Positions 49,457 to 58,127 of a stretch of DNA of 64,000 bases are shown here, one piece after another (positions within the stretch are counted from its first letter, which is position 1; each line of letters starts with the position of its first letter). The notes under the pieces are model-generated. The model had not been told where the DNA came from and searched no databases. It saw nothing but the letters and a program-made list of their open reading frames with translations. The DNA lies in contig NZ_KB899042.1 in assembly GCF_000377985.1 (NCBI RefSeq), positions 124,001 through 188,000 on the forward strand, written 5' to 3'. A program made the position numbers and the translations under genes. Source of the DNA: Sporolactobacillus vineae DSM 21990 = SL153. Its GTDB lineage: Bacteria; Bacillota; Bacilli; Bacillales; Sporolactobacillaceae.

Positions 49457-50479
49457 TCATCGTGACAGATAACCGACTGCATCCTGAAAAGTACGGACCG
49501 GAACAATTTTCATTTTCGAACCGATCCGTTTCGCTGTCCGGACGGCTGTCTTATATTCATTGTCTGCAACAGGCGCAAAGAATATCGAAACACCTGACTG
49601 ATCGGCGCCGACAATCTTCTCAGCAATACCCCCAATTGGGCCGACCGAGCCGTCCATTTCAATCGTCCCTGTACCGGCGATATTCCTTCCCTTCGCCAGA
49701 TCCTGCCGGGTCAGCTGATCGTAGATGTCCAAAGTCATCATCAGACCGGCTGACGGACCACCGATATTGGTGATCTTAAAACGGACCGGAGGATGGACGT
49801 TCACTTTCATTTGATCACTCTGATAGATACCAATCCCCTGCTTTTTTCCATTTCCGGCAAGACTTTTCGGAAATCTGGCAATCGTTACGGTCAGATTCTC
49901 CGTCTTATTTCCCCGTCTCACAGTCAGGTTCACCCGATCGCCCGGTTTTTTGTTCTTGATCAAAGTGTTTAATTGTGCCGTCGACGACACTTTATGCTGC
50001 TCTGCACCGATGATCAGATCTCCGGTCTTCAGCACCTTTGCAGCAGGCATGCCGGACATCACATCAAGCACCAGTGCTCCGTCCTGAATCAGCTCCGGTT
50101 TCTTTCCTGCTGCTTTGTAGGCCACATAGGATGCAGCCTGCTGTGCCTGCGTCATATAATTTTTCTGGCGCAGGTTGTACGCCGCATCGCTTTCATCAGG
50201 AATCTTCACCTCGCTCTCCGGTACGAGCGTCGTATACGGATTCCCGTCAAGACTGGCCCACAGGTACTGATAGACATTGGCTTGTCCGAGATAGATGTAG
50301 ACAAGCCGATAATCGCCGTGAACCGGATGAGCACTGCTGACACTGACCAGGCCGTTCATGGTCTGTGCCTTTCCGGGGCTCTGGACAAAATAGGGCAGCC
50401 GGATGAATACGAGAAGGAGAAGAAGGACAATGACGATCGGTGAGATCCACTTAAAATAAGAACGTTTTCTTCGGTTCAA
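49457..50479 (-). CDS. ylbL: PDZ/Lon-type membrane serine protease YlbL
   Basis: A 340-residue membrane-anchored peptidase: one N-terminal transmembrane span (about 12-30), a PDZ domain (about 125-200, GMPAAKVLKTGDLIIGAEQ), and a Lon-like S16 domain with the Ser-Lys dyad in GGPSAGLMMTL (S243) and GIAEKIVGA (K288). B. subtilis YlbL degrades the SOS division inhibitor YneA. The start is TTG at 50479 with GGAGGG upstream. It converges with ylbM, 15 bp apart, without an evident terminator. The ylbK gene usually found beside it is absent. Confidence 0.94.
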   Translation of the reverse strand: MNRRKRSYFKWISPIVIVLLLLLVFIRLPYFVQSPGKAQTMNGLVSVSSAHPVHGDYRLVYIYLGQANVYQYLWASLDGNPYTTLVPESEVKIPDESDAAYNLRQKNYMTQAQQAASYVAYKAAGKKPELIQDGALVLDVMSGMPAAKVLKTGDLIIGAEQHKVSSTAQLNTLIKNKKPGDRVNLTVRRGNKTENLTVTIARFPKSLAGNGKKQGIGIYQSDQMKVNVHPPVRFKITNIGGPSAGLMMTLDIYDQLTRQDLAKGRNIAGTGTIEMDGSVGPIGGIAEKIVGADQSGVSIFFAPVADNEYKTAVRTAKRIGSKMKIVPVRTFQDAVGYLSR

Positions 50480-50578
50480 TAGCTTTCCCTCCTGATGAAC
50501 GGATCCGACATTCCGATCTGATACACTAACGGTCCTGTTTTCCCGCCGGTCCCGGACAGAATAATTTCAGATGAATCC

Positions 50579-50607
50579 GGCAATTCTTCCACCCCGCCGC
50601 ATAAAGT
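50579..50607 (+). promoter_or_regulatory. Candidate sigma-E promoter for ylbJ
   Basis: GGCAATT (50579-50585), a 14-bp spacer and CATAAAGT (50600-50607). The -10 matches CATACANT well, the -35 only partly. Weak call, supported by the sporulation role of ylbJ. Confidence 0.35.
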
Positions 50608-50651
50608 GATAAGGACAAGAAGTTTCCAAGGGACGTGAGAGGAAGACTGCC

Positions 50652-51845
50652 ATGAGATATTCACGAACCGCAACATATCTGCTTGCCATGGTTTCCGCAG
50701 GCCTTGTTTTTCTGATGATTCGGTATCCGACCACTGCGGTCCGTGCTTCCGCTGAAGGGCTGCAAATCTGGTGGGATAAAGTCTTCCCTGCCTTGTTCCC
50801 CTTTTTTGTCCTTTCGGAACTGATGATCGGTTTCGGTGTGGTCACCTTTACAGGGGTCCTAATGGAACCGTTGATGCGGCCTGTTTTTCGCGTCCCCGGA
50901 ATCGGCGGTTTCGTTTTTATGATGGGACTTTTTTCAGGATTTCCGGCCGGAGCACGAATGACGGCCAAGCTTTATAAAGAGCAGAAACTGACGAAAAATG
51001 AAGCGGAACGGCTCTCAAGTTTTACTAACTTCAGCAATCCGCTGTTTCTGTTCAGCGTCATGGCCGTTCAGTTCTTTCATCAAGCAACGCTGGGTATCCT
51101 GTTCGCGCTCTCCCATTATATTGGAAATATCGGTGTCGGCATCGCCATGCGGGCCTATAAAAAAAAATCGGACGGCCGGACTGATCCTGCCCGAACGCAT
51201 TCAGTTTTTACCAATGCACTCGATCGCATGCATCAGGACCGGGTAAACAGATATCAGCCATTGGGAAAAATGCTCGGCGACGCCGTGATCGCTTCCGTTC
51301 AGACACTGCTCGCCATCGGCGGTTTCATCGCCTTGTTCTCGATGACGTACCGGCTTCTGGTACAAGCCGGGATCATCAATATCTTTGTTGATGTCCTGAT
51401 TTCCCTGTTCCATATTCTGGGGATTGCGCCTTCGATCGGACCGGCTGCGATGCCCGGCATCTTCGAACTGACCATTGGGACTCATGGCGTCGGCAGCGCG
51501 ATGGCACCCCTTGAGGAGCGGGTCATCACTGCGGCCGCTCTGCTCGGATTCTGCGGTTTCTCAATACAGGCGCAGGCAATCAGTATTCTCTCGCAGGCAG
51601 GACTCAGCGCCCGGCCTTTTATGCTCGGCAGAATGCTGCACAGCATTTTCTCAGGGATTGCTGCCTGGATCCTTTATCATCTGTTTCGCTATACAGATCA
51701 GTCATCAGCACAACCCGCCATGGCCGGAAACCCGCTGTTTCAGAGCGACATGCTGTTTCCTGCCGCCGGTACGTGGTTCACATTTACTGCCCTTCTGATT
51801 TTTTGCATGATTCTGATCCGCCGCGCCCGGCACTCCCGTCATTAA
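50652..51845 (+). CDS. ylbJ: Sporulation integral membrane protein YlbJ
   Basis: A 397-residue polytopic membrane protein of the nucleoside-recognition (Gate) type that is needed in the mother cell for resistant spores. Signatures are WWDKVFPALFPFFVLSELMI, GLFSGFPAGARMTAKLYKE, NFSNPLFLFSVMAVQFF and LGFCGFSIQAQAISILSQAG. About eight hydrophobic spans. The ATG at 50652 follows GAGAGGAAGACTGCC. It is on the plus strand, divergent from ylbL and convergent with coaD (6 bp apart). Confidence 0.93.
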   Translation: MRYSRTATYLLAMVSAGLVFLMIRYPTTAVRASAEGLQIWWDKVFPALFPFFVLSELMIGFGVVTFTGVLMEPLMRPVFRVPGIGGFVFMMGLFSGFPAGARMTAKLYKEQKLTKNEAERLSSFTNFSNPLFLFSVMAVQFFHQATLGILFALSHYIGNIGVGIAMRAYKKKSDGRTDPARTHSVFTNALDRMHQDRVNRYQPLGKMLGDAVIASVQTLLAIGGFIALFSMTYRLLVQAGIINIFVDVLISLFHILGIAPSIGPAAMPGIFELTIGTHGVGSAMAPLEERVITAAALLGFCGFSIQAQAISILSQAGLSARPFMLGRMLHSIFSGIAAWILYHLFRYTDQSSAQPAMAGNPLFQSDMLFPAAGTWFTFTALLIFCMILIRRARHSRH

Positions 51846-51851
51846 TCCGTT

Positions 51852-52352
51852 TCAGGAATGGTGATACTGTTCGGCAAATTTCTCCTGAATGGATTTCTCA
51901 ACAATTTCAGGTACCAGGCCATGGACCGATCCGCCGTACTTGGCGACTTCTTTCACCATACTGGAACTCAGAAAGGAATAACGGTTACTGGTCATCATGA
52001 AACACGTCTCGATCTCCGGATTGAGATTTTTATTAATTGAAGCAATCTGAAGTTCATATTCAAAATCAGAAATCGCCCGCAGTCCGCGCAGAACCACTTT
52101 CACATTTTTTTTATGTACATAGTCCATCAGCAGTCCGTCGAATGAATCCACGGTGACAGAACCCAGTCCCTCCGTCGCTTTCTTGAGCAGAGCGACACGT
52201 TCTTCGACACTGAAGAGCGGATCTTTCCTCGAATTATTCAAAACGGCAACGATAATGTGATCAAATACCCGGAGTCCCCTCTTGAGAATGTCGAGGTGAC
52301 CAAAAGTTACCGGATCGAAACTTCCGGGATAAATGGCCGTTCTCTCACTCAT
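51852..52352 (-). CDS. coaD: Phosphopantetheine adenylyltransferase
   Basis: Penultimate step of coenzyme A synthesis; 166 residues. [18 protein letters not shown] carries the TxGH nucleotidyltransferase motif, [17 protein letters not shown] the pantetheine site, and [16 protein letters not shown] the ATP-binding end. The ATG overlaps the rsmD stop (ATGA). Confidence 0.97.
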   Translation of the reverse strand: MSERTAIYPGSFDPVTFGHLDILKRGLRVFDHIIVAVLNNSRKDPLFSVEERVALLKKATEGLGSVTVDSFDGLLMDYVHKKNVKVVLRGLRAISDFEYELQIASINKNLNPEIETCFMMTSNRYSFLSSSMVKEVAKYGGSVHGLVPEIVEKSIQEKFAEQYHHS

Positions 52353-52933
52353 GGTTGTCCATCTCCTCGGTCTTCTGGCGTCATACAGTAGACGGAAACA
52401 GCAGTCTTGCCTTGATAGGTTCGGTATTTTGTCCGGATCAGACCGGAGCCCGTCCGGTCCGGAAGTACGACGGTATCCTCATGTTCGGCAATCACGACCG
52501 CATTCGGTGCAAGCATTCTCTTCCTGGTCAGGAAATCGATATCCTGATTCAGATGCTGCTTTGCATAGGGCGGATCGAGAAACACATAATCATAAACTTC
52601 CCGGCTTTCGGCAAGCAGACTCAGTGCTTTCTCAGAATTCAGGTGCAGAATCCGGCAGCGATCCGTATAGCCGCATTTATCTGCATTTTCAGCGATGACA
52701 TGGCATGCCTGAGCAGCCCGGTCAACAAATACAGCCTCGTTTGCCCCCCGGCTTAACGCTTCAAGTCCCAGCCCGCCGCTGCCGCCATACAGATCAAGTA
52801 CACGCCCGCCGGATAAATACGGACCGATCATGTTAAAGATGGTTTCCTTAACCTTATCCGTCGTCGGCCGGGTGAGACGGCCGGGCACGGCTTTCAGCTG
52901 CCTTCCCTTATTTTTACCGGCAATGACTCTCAC
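52349..52933 (-). CDS. rsmD: 16S rRNA (guanine-966-N2)-methyltransferase
   Basis: A 194-residue methyltransferase acting on 16S r[37 protein letters not shown], the SAM motif [19 protein letters not shown] and catalytic FLDPPYAK. The start is GTG at 52933 with AAGGG about 11 bp upstream. The frame open to 53086 crosses a hairpin-rich leader and is not used. Coupled to coaD. Confidence 0.95.
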   Translation of the reverse strand: MRVIAGKNKGRQLKAVPGRLTRPTTDKVKETIFNMIGPYLSGGRVLDLYGGSGGLGLEALSRGANEAVFVDRAAQACHVIAENADKCGYTDRCRILHLNSEKALSLLAESREVYDYVFLDPPYAKQHLNQDIDFLTRKRMLAPNAVVIAEHEDTVVLPDRTGSGLIRTKYRTYQGKTAVSVYCMTPEDRGDGQP

Positions 52934-53008
52934 AGACTGCTCATCCCTTCGGCATATAATGGTGCCTGATGTATATTTTTCAGAGGAAGCGTGAATAATA
53001 GGAGCTGG

Positions 53009-53028
53009 CAGCATCGGCAAAGATGCTG
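53009..53028. repeat. Hairpin in the rsmD leader
   Basis: CAGCATC-GGCAAA-GATGCTG, a perfect 7-bp stem about 80 bp upstream of rsmD, within a 268-bp gap (52934-53201). No T-run. A second short palindrome TGCATCA-GT-TGATGCA lies at 53092-53107. Function unknown. Confidence 0.45.
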
Positions 53029-53101
53029 ACCGACCGCGGATACTTACGTTTCCCCATAAGTTTTCCGCCGGTTTCTCCTCTCCCATTGTCTTGCATCAGT
53101 T

Positions 53102-53146
53102 GATGCATAAAGACGCCCGCATGAGAATACGGGTTTTTTTTATGCC
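53102..53146. terminator. Probable bidirectional terminator between ylbG and rsmD
   Basis: CCCGCAT and ATACGGG arms (one mismatch) inside outer arms GCATAAA and TTTATGC, with eight T after the inner stem on the plus strand (53134-53141) and a weaker TCTTTAT on the minus strand. It probably ends the ylbC-ylbG transcript; no plus-strand gene lies upstream. Confidence 0.55.
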
Positions 53147-53201
53147 TGTTAACGCGCGGCGTACTGCAGAACAGATCTGCCTGTCCGGCTGATGCAGGGA
53201 C

Positions 53202-53477
53202 TCATGGATTCAGAACTTCATCTTTAACTTCCCATTCCGACTTTCCTTTGTCGTACGTCGTGCTGATCTCCTGAAGATGCGATGGTTCCACGCTGCGGAC
53301 AAAACGCATTTTCTTCAGCTGACCGAGCGTTGATTCAGTAGCATCATGATCCCAGTACATGACGGCATATTTCATCCGTCTGGACACATAGTGAACATAG
53401 CCATAACGTCTCAGCACGCGCAAATATTTCGTGTTGTACATCCACACGATGAATCCGTCTCTCTTTTTTATCGGCAT
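53202..53477 (-). CDS. ylbG: YlbG family protein (DUF2129)
   Basis: A 91-residue DUF2129 protein; the family core is visible as GFIVWMYNTKYLRVLRRYG, YVSRRMKYAVMYWD and LKKMRFVRSVEPSH. Function is not established. AAGGTGG precedes the ATG at about 11 bp. It follows ylbF after 17 bp. Confidence 0.9.
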   Translation of the reverse strand: MPIKKRDGFIVWMYNTKYLRVLRRYGYVHYVSRRMKYAVMYWDHDATESTLGQLKKMRFVRSVEPSHLQEISTTYDKGKSEWEVKDEVLNP

Positions 53478-53494
53478 TGCCGCTTATCCACCTT

Positions 53495-53962
53495 TTATGC
53501 TTTCTTCCTGATTCGTTTTCTTCTTGTCCGGCATCCGCACTTACCGCCGGCGCCGCACCCGCCGTGATTTAATTTGTCAAAGAACGGGTCTCCCGTGGGA
53601 ACCATGATTTCGTCCGACACAGAACGGGCGAATTGCAGACTGATTTTCCCGAGCAGATCATTCAGATCCGTTTCCGAACGTTTATACTCAGCAATGAGCG
53701 GATTCATATCCAGCTGACGCTTGACATCCATCATCAGGTGAATCACACGTTTAAAATCAGGATGATACCGTCCAAAGCGCTGAACTTCATCGTATTTTTC
53801 CCTTGTATCTTTAAACTGTCTGATCAGATGCTGTGCCGTCTCACTCCGGGCAACCTGGCTTCGTGATGCAAGATAACGCTGATACACATCTGACCGGATC
53901 ACCATCGATGCCAGCTGATCTGTTTCGTCAAGCAGTGACACGCTTTCTGTTGTAGCTATCAT
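53495..53962 (-). CDS. ylbF: YlbF, Y-complex subunit (RNase Y regulator)
   Basis: A 155-residue helical protein. In B. subtilis it forms the YlbF-YmcA-YaaT complex, which guides RNase Y cleavage and promotes competence, biofilm formation and sporulation. The helical core is EYKRSETDLNDLLGKISLQF. The C-terminal tail GGCGAGGKCGC carries three cysteines (about 136, 142, 144), fitting the reported iron-sulfur binding. ATG at 53962 follows GGAGGTGTGGAA. Confidence 0.92.
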   Translation of the reverse strand: MIATTESVSLLDETDQLASMVIRSDVYQRYLASRSQVARSETAQHLIRQFKDTREKYDEVQRFGRYHPDFKRVIHLMMDVKRQLDMNPLIAEYKRSETDLNDLLGKISLQFARSVSDEIMVPTGDPFFDKLNHGGCGAGGKCGCRTRRKRIRKKA

Positions 53963-54063
53963 TTCCACACCTCCGGCTTACATAAAATATACAACAAATG
54001 ATGGGAAAGTTCCATTAATGACCGCAGGCACGATGCGAATCACATTGTGTCCGTTCCCTGCGC

Positions 54064-54315
54064 TCACTTATCCGGCTGACTCTGACTCACCACCGCCTGG
54101 GTCATATTCATCAGCATGGACATCAGGCCAATCTGGCTATTCAGCCGGTCCAGCCGTTGTCCGAGCGTCCGGCCGTAAAAAGCATCCGCAGATTTTTTTA
54201 AACGGTTCAGTTGCCATGGATCTCTGCTCAGCAGGCGATACCACTCGGGATGCAGCCGGACAAACAGTTTTTGATCCGGTCTTTGATCCAGATACTGGAT
54301 GATCTCGGTACGCAT
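54064..54315 (-). CDS. ylbE: YlbE-like protein
   Basis: An 83-residue protein of the YlbE family found in spore formers: YLDQRPDQKLFVRLHPEWYR followed by LLSRDPWQLNRLKKSADAFYG. Function unknown. AAAGGAAAGGTGACAG precedes the ATG. It lies 15 bp after ylbD, suggesting one transcription unit. Confidence 0.88.
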   Translation of the reverse strand: MRTEIIQYLDQRPDQKLFVRLHPEWYRLLSRDPWQLNRLKKSADAFYGRTLGQRLDRLNSQIGLMSMLMNMTQAVVSQSQPDK

Positions 54316-54330
54316 CTGTCACCTTTCCTT

Positions 54331-54795
54331 TCAGAAATAATACGGCCGCTGCGTGTCCGGTGAGTTCCCGGGGCCGGTTCCTGTGCCAGGCGCCTGTGCG
54401 GCATCATTTTGTCCGCCGCCATTGTTCTGCTGAGGCGCCCCGCCGTTTTGCCCGCTGCCGTTCTGACTGAACTGACTGATCAGTGAGCGAATTCCGGTTA
54501 ATGCCCCATTCACGGTGTTCAGTCGTTCCTGCCAGCGTCCTGTATCGATATGGTCAACTTTATCCACGATCTTTTTCCAGGACAGTGATGAAGCCGGAGC
54601 ATCTTTTTCTTCTTTTTTCGCGACTTTGGCACCGTATTTTTCCCAGACAGGATCATCTTCACCAAAAATCACCCATTCATCAAACAGATGGCTCCAGCTT
54701 AAATGATGTTCCCGGACATAATCCACAATTTCCGGGTTTCTGCGTAAAAATTTTTTGAACCGGTTCAATGCATCGTTGGTCTTCTCTTCAGCCAT
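54331..54795 (-). CDS. ylbD: YlbD-type spore coat protein
   Basis: A 154-residue YlbD family protein. The N-terminal half is conserved (FKKFLRRNPEIVDYVREHHL, WSHLFDEWVIFGEDDPVWEKYG). The C-terminal part is a low-complexity Gly/Gln/Asn-rich tail ending TQRPYYF, as in coat proteins. ATG at 54795 has GGGAG 8 bp upstream; another ATG lies one codon earlier. Between ylbC and ylbE. Confidence 0.87.
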   Translation of the reverse strand: MAEEKTNDALNRFKKFLRRNPEIVDYVREHHLSWSHLFDEWVIFGEDDPVWEKYGAKVAKKEEKDAPASSLSWKKIVDKVDHIDTGRWQERLNTVNGALTGIRSLISQFSQNGSGQNGGAPQQNNGGGQNDAAQAPGTGTGPGNSPDTQRPYYF

Positions 54796-54908
54796 CATCC
54801 ACACTCCCTCTCAGCATATATGCCTCGGTGGCCGCTCAAGGCCGTGTCTGAAGACGCAGCCTGCTTAATGCCATCATAATCGGCAGATGAAAAGAGGTGC
54901 GCCCAATT

Positions 54909-55958
54909 TTACGGGCGCATGGGGGAAACAAAGTCTTGAGTATACTCGTTTGTAAACGCGCCGACACCGAGCTGAGTAAAGTCCGGGCTCAACATGTTGC
55001 TGCGATGATCCGGACTGTTCAGCCAGCCCATCGTTACTGCGGCAGCATCTGTATACCGCGCTGCGATATTCTCTCCGGCATATTGAAAAAGGATCCCTTC
55101 CCGCTCAAGCCGGGTCTTTAAATCCCCGGACCATTTGGAATCATGGGAGAAATAGTTCCTGAGTTTCATCTCCCGGCTATGCAGGTAGGCGGCATGCGCG
55201 GCCCTGGAATCCCACGTGAGTGTCTCCCGGTGATTCCGGGCTCTGAGAATATTTGTTATATCAAAAATTTCTTTTTCCTCACCGCGATCTACTGCAGTTT
55301 GGCGCTTCGATGAAATCTGCGGTCTTGAGGGTAAATGTCCGGCATAGCTCAGTGAATAAGGACGCTGAAGCAAGAGAACGGCTGAATTTAAATAGCGCAC
55401 GCCCTGCAGCCGTCCGGTCATCCGGTCAATGTCAAGTTGTGCCCAGCCGGATTTCAGCCGGATCAGCGGCCTTGCTGCCAGGTCATCCGCATTCAATTCG
55501 AAGTTAACCATCAGTCCCTTCTCATTTAAAGGCACGGTTGCTGCTTCCTTTTTTAAAAAATGAGCGGCCGGCTGACCGATCAGAAACGGTGCGGTATCCA
55601 ATTTCCTGCCCAATGCATAGACGGTTTCCACGCGATGCGATTGTTGGCCGATTCCGATCTGAATATAATTCTCCGTATTTCTGCCATAGACCAACCACTG
55701 ATAGCCGAATTCAGTCGGATCCGTTCGCTCCGGTTTCCCGAAGGAGCGAACGATACTTTCTTCACTTTTACCGATCAGTTTTTGGATCCCCGTCTTAGGA
55801 ATTTTTACCGGAGGTGCCGCAGAGACTCCGGCGGAAACCGATTTGACCGAATCCGGATTCGGTACCATCCGGGCAGGGAGATTCATCTCACTGATGAAAA
55901 ACATACCGGTGAATACCAGAACTGCAAGAAAGAAAACTATTCTATTGAATCTTTGCAC
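54909..55958 (-). CDS. ylbC: CAP/SCP-domain extracytoplasmic protein YlbC
   Basis: A 349-residue protein with an N-terminal membrane anchor (NRIVFFLAVLVFTGMFFISE), a CAP-associated domain (about 60-190, IGKSEESIVRSFGKPERTDP and following), and a C-terminal CAP domain: NILRARNHRETLTWDSRAAH, SREMKLRNYFSHDS, GENIAARY, GWLNSPDHRSNMLSPDFTQL. Family members face the outside, but the biochemical role is unknown. The GTG at 55958 follows GGGAGGCAGAAG; the frame to 55994 reaches past this site and is not used. Confidence 0.9.
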   Translation of the reverse strand: MQRFNRIVFFLAVLVFTGMFFISEMNLPARMVPNPDSVKSVSAGVSAAPPVKIPKTGIQKLIGKSEESIVRSFGKPERTDPTEFGYQWLVYGRNTENYIQIGIGQQSHRVETVYALGRKLDTAPFLIGQPAAHFLKKEAATVPLNEKGLMVNFELNADDLAARPLIRLKSGWAQLDIDRMTGRLQGVRYLNSAVLLLQRPYSLSYAGHLPSRPQISSKRQTAVDRGEEKEIFDITNILRARNHRETLTWDSRAAHAAYLHSREMKLRNYFSHDSKWSGDLKTRLEREGILFQYAGENIAARYTDAAAVTMGWLNSPDHRSNMLSPDFTQLGVGAFTNEYTQDFVSPMRP

Positions 55959-56040
55959 CTTCTGCCTCCCGGATAGTTTAATCTGACGACCCAATTATAA
56001 CCGTTACCAGATGCGAAAAGCCACGGTCGTGAATCGCTTT

Positions 56041-56571
56041 TCATTTGATTTTCTCAGCTGTTAACAGCACCCAGAACTCACCGTCCGCACTTCTGGCATG
56101 ACCTGTCCCCAAGAATAAAACAGATTTATTGCTTACAAACCGATCAATCGCCGTGCCCGGCCACAGTGCGGGATCGGCAAGTCTTTTGTCCGGCGGCACA
56201 GAAATAATCAGGCTATGCACGCGTATCTTGCTCCGGCCCATTCCTGAGAGCAGTGTATTCAGTTTATGATCAACCAGGGCATGAGTCTTACCGGCTGCCC
56301 GACTTTTCGCCTCAAGCCGGGCAAGCCGGAACAAGTCCCAGTCTGCTTTCAGCATTCTGAGGTGGTTCTGTTGCCGGTACAGATTGATTTTCTCGGAAAG
56401 TGTTTTTTCATCCGTGAGCACAGGTGAAAAATGGGGACGGGCAAGTTGTGCCGGCGTCCGTTTCATTTCTGCAGGTGTCCCTTCAGCATATAAACCGGAA
56501 AGCAGCGGAATACCGGCCAGCAGGATGACTAAGAGCAGGATTCGGGTCTGCGTCCGGAAACGGCCGTTCAT
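56041..56571 (-). CDS. Secreted protein with a diverged CAP-like domain
   Basis: A 176-residue protein with an N-terminal signal sequence or anchor (RILLLVILLAGIPLLSGLYA). The remainder resembles a shortened CAP fold: SEKINLYRQQNHLRMLKADW, LFRLARLEAKSRAAGKTHAL and the C-terminal strand DGEFWVLLTAEK. The usual CAP histidines are not clear. It lies just ahead of ylbC, where B. subtilis has ylbB and ylbA, but it does not resemble either. ATG at 56571 follows GGGAGGAATCCTG. Function unknown. Confidence 0.6.
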   Translation of the reverse strand: MNGRFRTQTRILLLVILLAGIPLLSGLYAEGTPAEMKRTPAQLARPHFSPVLTDEKTLSEKINLYRQQNHLRMLKADWDLFRLARLEAKSRAAGKTHALVDHKLNTLLSGMGRSKIRVHSLIISVPPDKRLADPALWPGTAIDRFVSNKSVLFLGTGHARSADGEFWVLLTAEKIK

Positions 56572-56743
56572 CAGGATTCCTCCCCCCCGACATGCATTTC
56601 TACCCTCCATTTTTGACAGAAACGGAAATGCGTAAACATTCTGTATCCGGTGCAGATTGTAGAGATTGCTCCGGCCGCCGGTCTCCCGGAAATATTCGGA
56701 CGGGCGTTCTGCATTCTATTCTATTTAACCGCCGGCACAGATA

Positions 56744-56777
56744 TGAAAATTGCCGGGAAGCTTATTTCCCGGCAATT
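56744..56777 (-). terminator. Terminator after ctaB
   Basis: On the minus strand ATTGCCGGGAA-ATAAGC-TTCCCGGCAAT, a perfect 11-bp stem followed by TTTC. The T-run is short. It lies 27 bp past the ctaB stop. Confidence 0.7.
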
Positions 56778-56803
56778 CACAAGGAGATGGGTAAATCAAT
56801 GGA

Positions 56804-57739
56804 TCAGATAAAGGTAGCAATAATCATCAGCATGAAGAGCAGGGTCAGATAGTTCAGCGAGATCACGAACATGATCCGCGCCCATCTGACAATATCCTTC
56901 GTGAACAGTCCGGCAATGGCGTAACATAGCCAGCCGAAACCAAGCAGCAGTGCCGACACGATATAAAAAGTGCCCAGAGAATACAGTAACAGCGAAACCG
57001 GTACCAGGACGGCAACATAAATGATCATCTGCCGCTGCGTCACTGAGAAACCGGCGACGACCGGGAGCATCGGAATCCCTGCCCGACGGTATTCTTTAAC
57101 CCTTTTGATCGCGAGCGAAAGGAAATGCGGCGGCTGCCAGAGGAACATAATCAGAAACAGCACCCAGGGTACCGGTGAAGTCATGGACGGATCCACTACG
57201 GCCCATCCGACAAGCGGCGGCACTGCACCGGCAATACTGCCGACAACCGTATTAATGGTATAGGTGCGTTTCAGCCACATCGTATAAATCAATACATAGA
57301 CAAACAGCCCGACAAAGCCGAAGAATGCGGCTGTCGGTGAAGCCGCAAGCAGCAGGATCAGACCGGATACAGACAAGCAGATACCCATTTTCAAAACATT
57401 GCTCCCGGTAAATCTGCCCGTCGCCGACGGCCGTTTCTGTGTCCTTTCCATTAATGGATCAATATCCCTGTCGATATAGTTATTCAGGGAACAGCCCCCC
57501 GCAATAATCAATGCGGTTCCGGCAAGTGCGAAAAAGCCCGGCAGAAGAAACGATAAAACCGACTGGCCGGTAAAATACAAAGCCAGCCATAGTCCTGTAA
57601 ATGTAGTGATTAAATTAGAATTCACAATTCCGATTTTCACTGTGGTCAGCACGTCTTTAACCAGACTGCCCGACCCCTCTGTTTCCGTACGCAGATCTGT
57701 CTCTTCCATGGTTTGCGCACTGAACACCGGTTTGCTCAT
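56804..57739 (-). CDS. ctaB: Protoheme IX farnesyltransferase (heme O synthase)
   Basis: A 311-residue UbiA-type membrane prenyltransferase with about nine spans that attaches a farnesyl group to heme B. The diphosphate-binding motif is [37 protein letters not shown] and [13 protein letters not shown] are also conserved. ATG at 57739 follows AGAAGGAATC. Divergent from ctaA. No cytochrome oxidase subunit gene lies nearby. Confidence 0.95.
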   Translation of the reverse strand: MSKPVFSAQTMEETDLRTETEGSGSLVKDVLTTVKIGIVNSNLITTFTGLWLALYFTGQSVLSFLLPGFFALAGTALIIAGGCSLNNYIDRDIDPLMERTQKRPSATGRFTGSNVLKMGICLSVSGLILLLAASPTAAFFGFVGLFVYVLIYTMWLKRTYTINTVVGSIAGAVPPLVGWAVVDPSMTSPVPWVLFLIMFLWQPPHFLSLAIKRVKEYRRAGIPMLPVVAGFSVTQRQMIIYVAVLVPVSLLLYSLGTFYIVSALLLGFGWLCYAIAGLFTKDIVRWARIMFVISLNYLTLLFMLMIIATFI

Positions 57740-57885
57740 AAATGATTCCTTCTCTCTGTTAAAGATTGCTGCCATTACATTTCCTATTTTATTTTCGATT
57801 TATGCCGATCAATACGAAACAAATTGGTTCTCATCGATCCAGGTAACTATCCGGCACTGCAAAAATCTTCCTGAATCCATAAACT

Positions 57886-57914
57886 ATTATATATGAAAAA
57901 CATTTATTTGTCCT
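57886..57914 (-). promoter_or_regulatory. Probable promoter for ctaB
   Basis: On the minus strand AGGACA (57909-57914), a 17-bp spacer and a perfect TATAAT (57886-57891), about 150 bp before ctaB. Confidence 0.65.
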
Positions 57915-58031
57915 CAATATGAAACAATGACTAATATCACATATAAGGCAACGACGATCCGACATTTAGCGACAGTATTCTTACAACTTGCTCAGCAACA
58001 TACAGATTATGCCCCCTTCTCCAGTGAATCT

Positions 58032-58039
58032 GTTAGAAT
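58032..58039 (+). promoter_or_regulatory. Possible extended -10 promoter for ctaA
   Basis: Plus strand TGTTAGAAT around 58032-58039 (TGn plus TAGAAT), about 90 bp before ctaA. No clear -35. The 388-bp ctaB-ctaA gap has no gene. Confidence 0.4.
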
Positions 58040-58047
58040 AAAGACTG

Positions 58048-58097
58048 GGTTCATATCCGGTTTTGAAGTACTGCCCGATCAAACAGGATAATGAACC
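58048..58097 (+). repeat. Long hairpin in the ctaA leader
   Basis: GGTTCATATCC (58048-58058) pairs with GGATAATGAACC (58086-58097, one bulged A) around a 27-base loop, ending 30 bp before the ctaA start. No T-run. It would lie in the 5' leader of the mRNA if the promoter at 58032-58039 is used. Confidence 0.5.
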
Positions 58098-58127
58098 TGA
58101 GACATTTCAGAGACAGGTGATCTGTAT

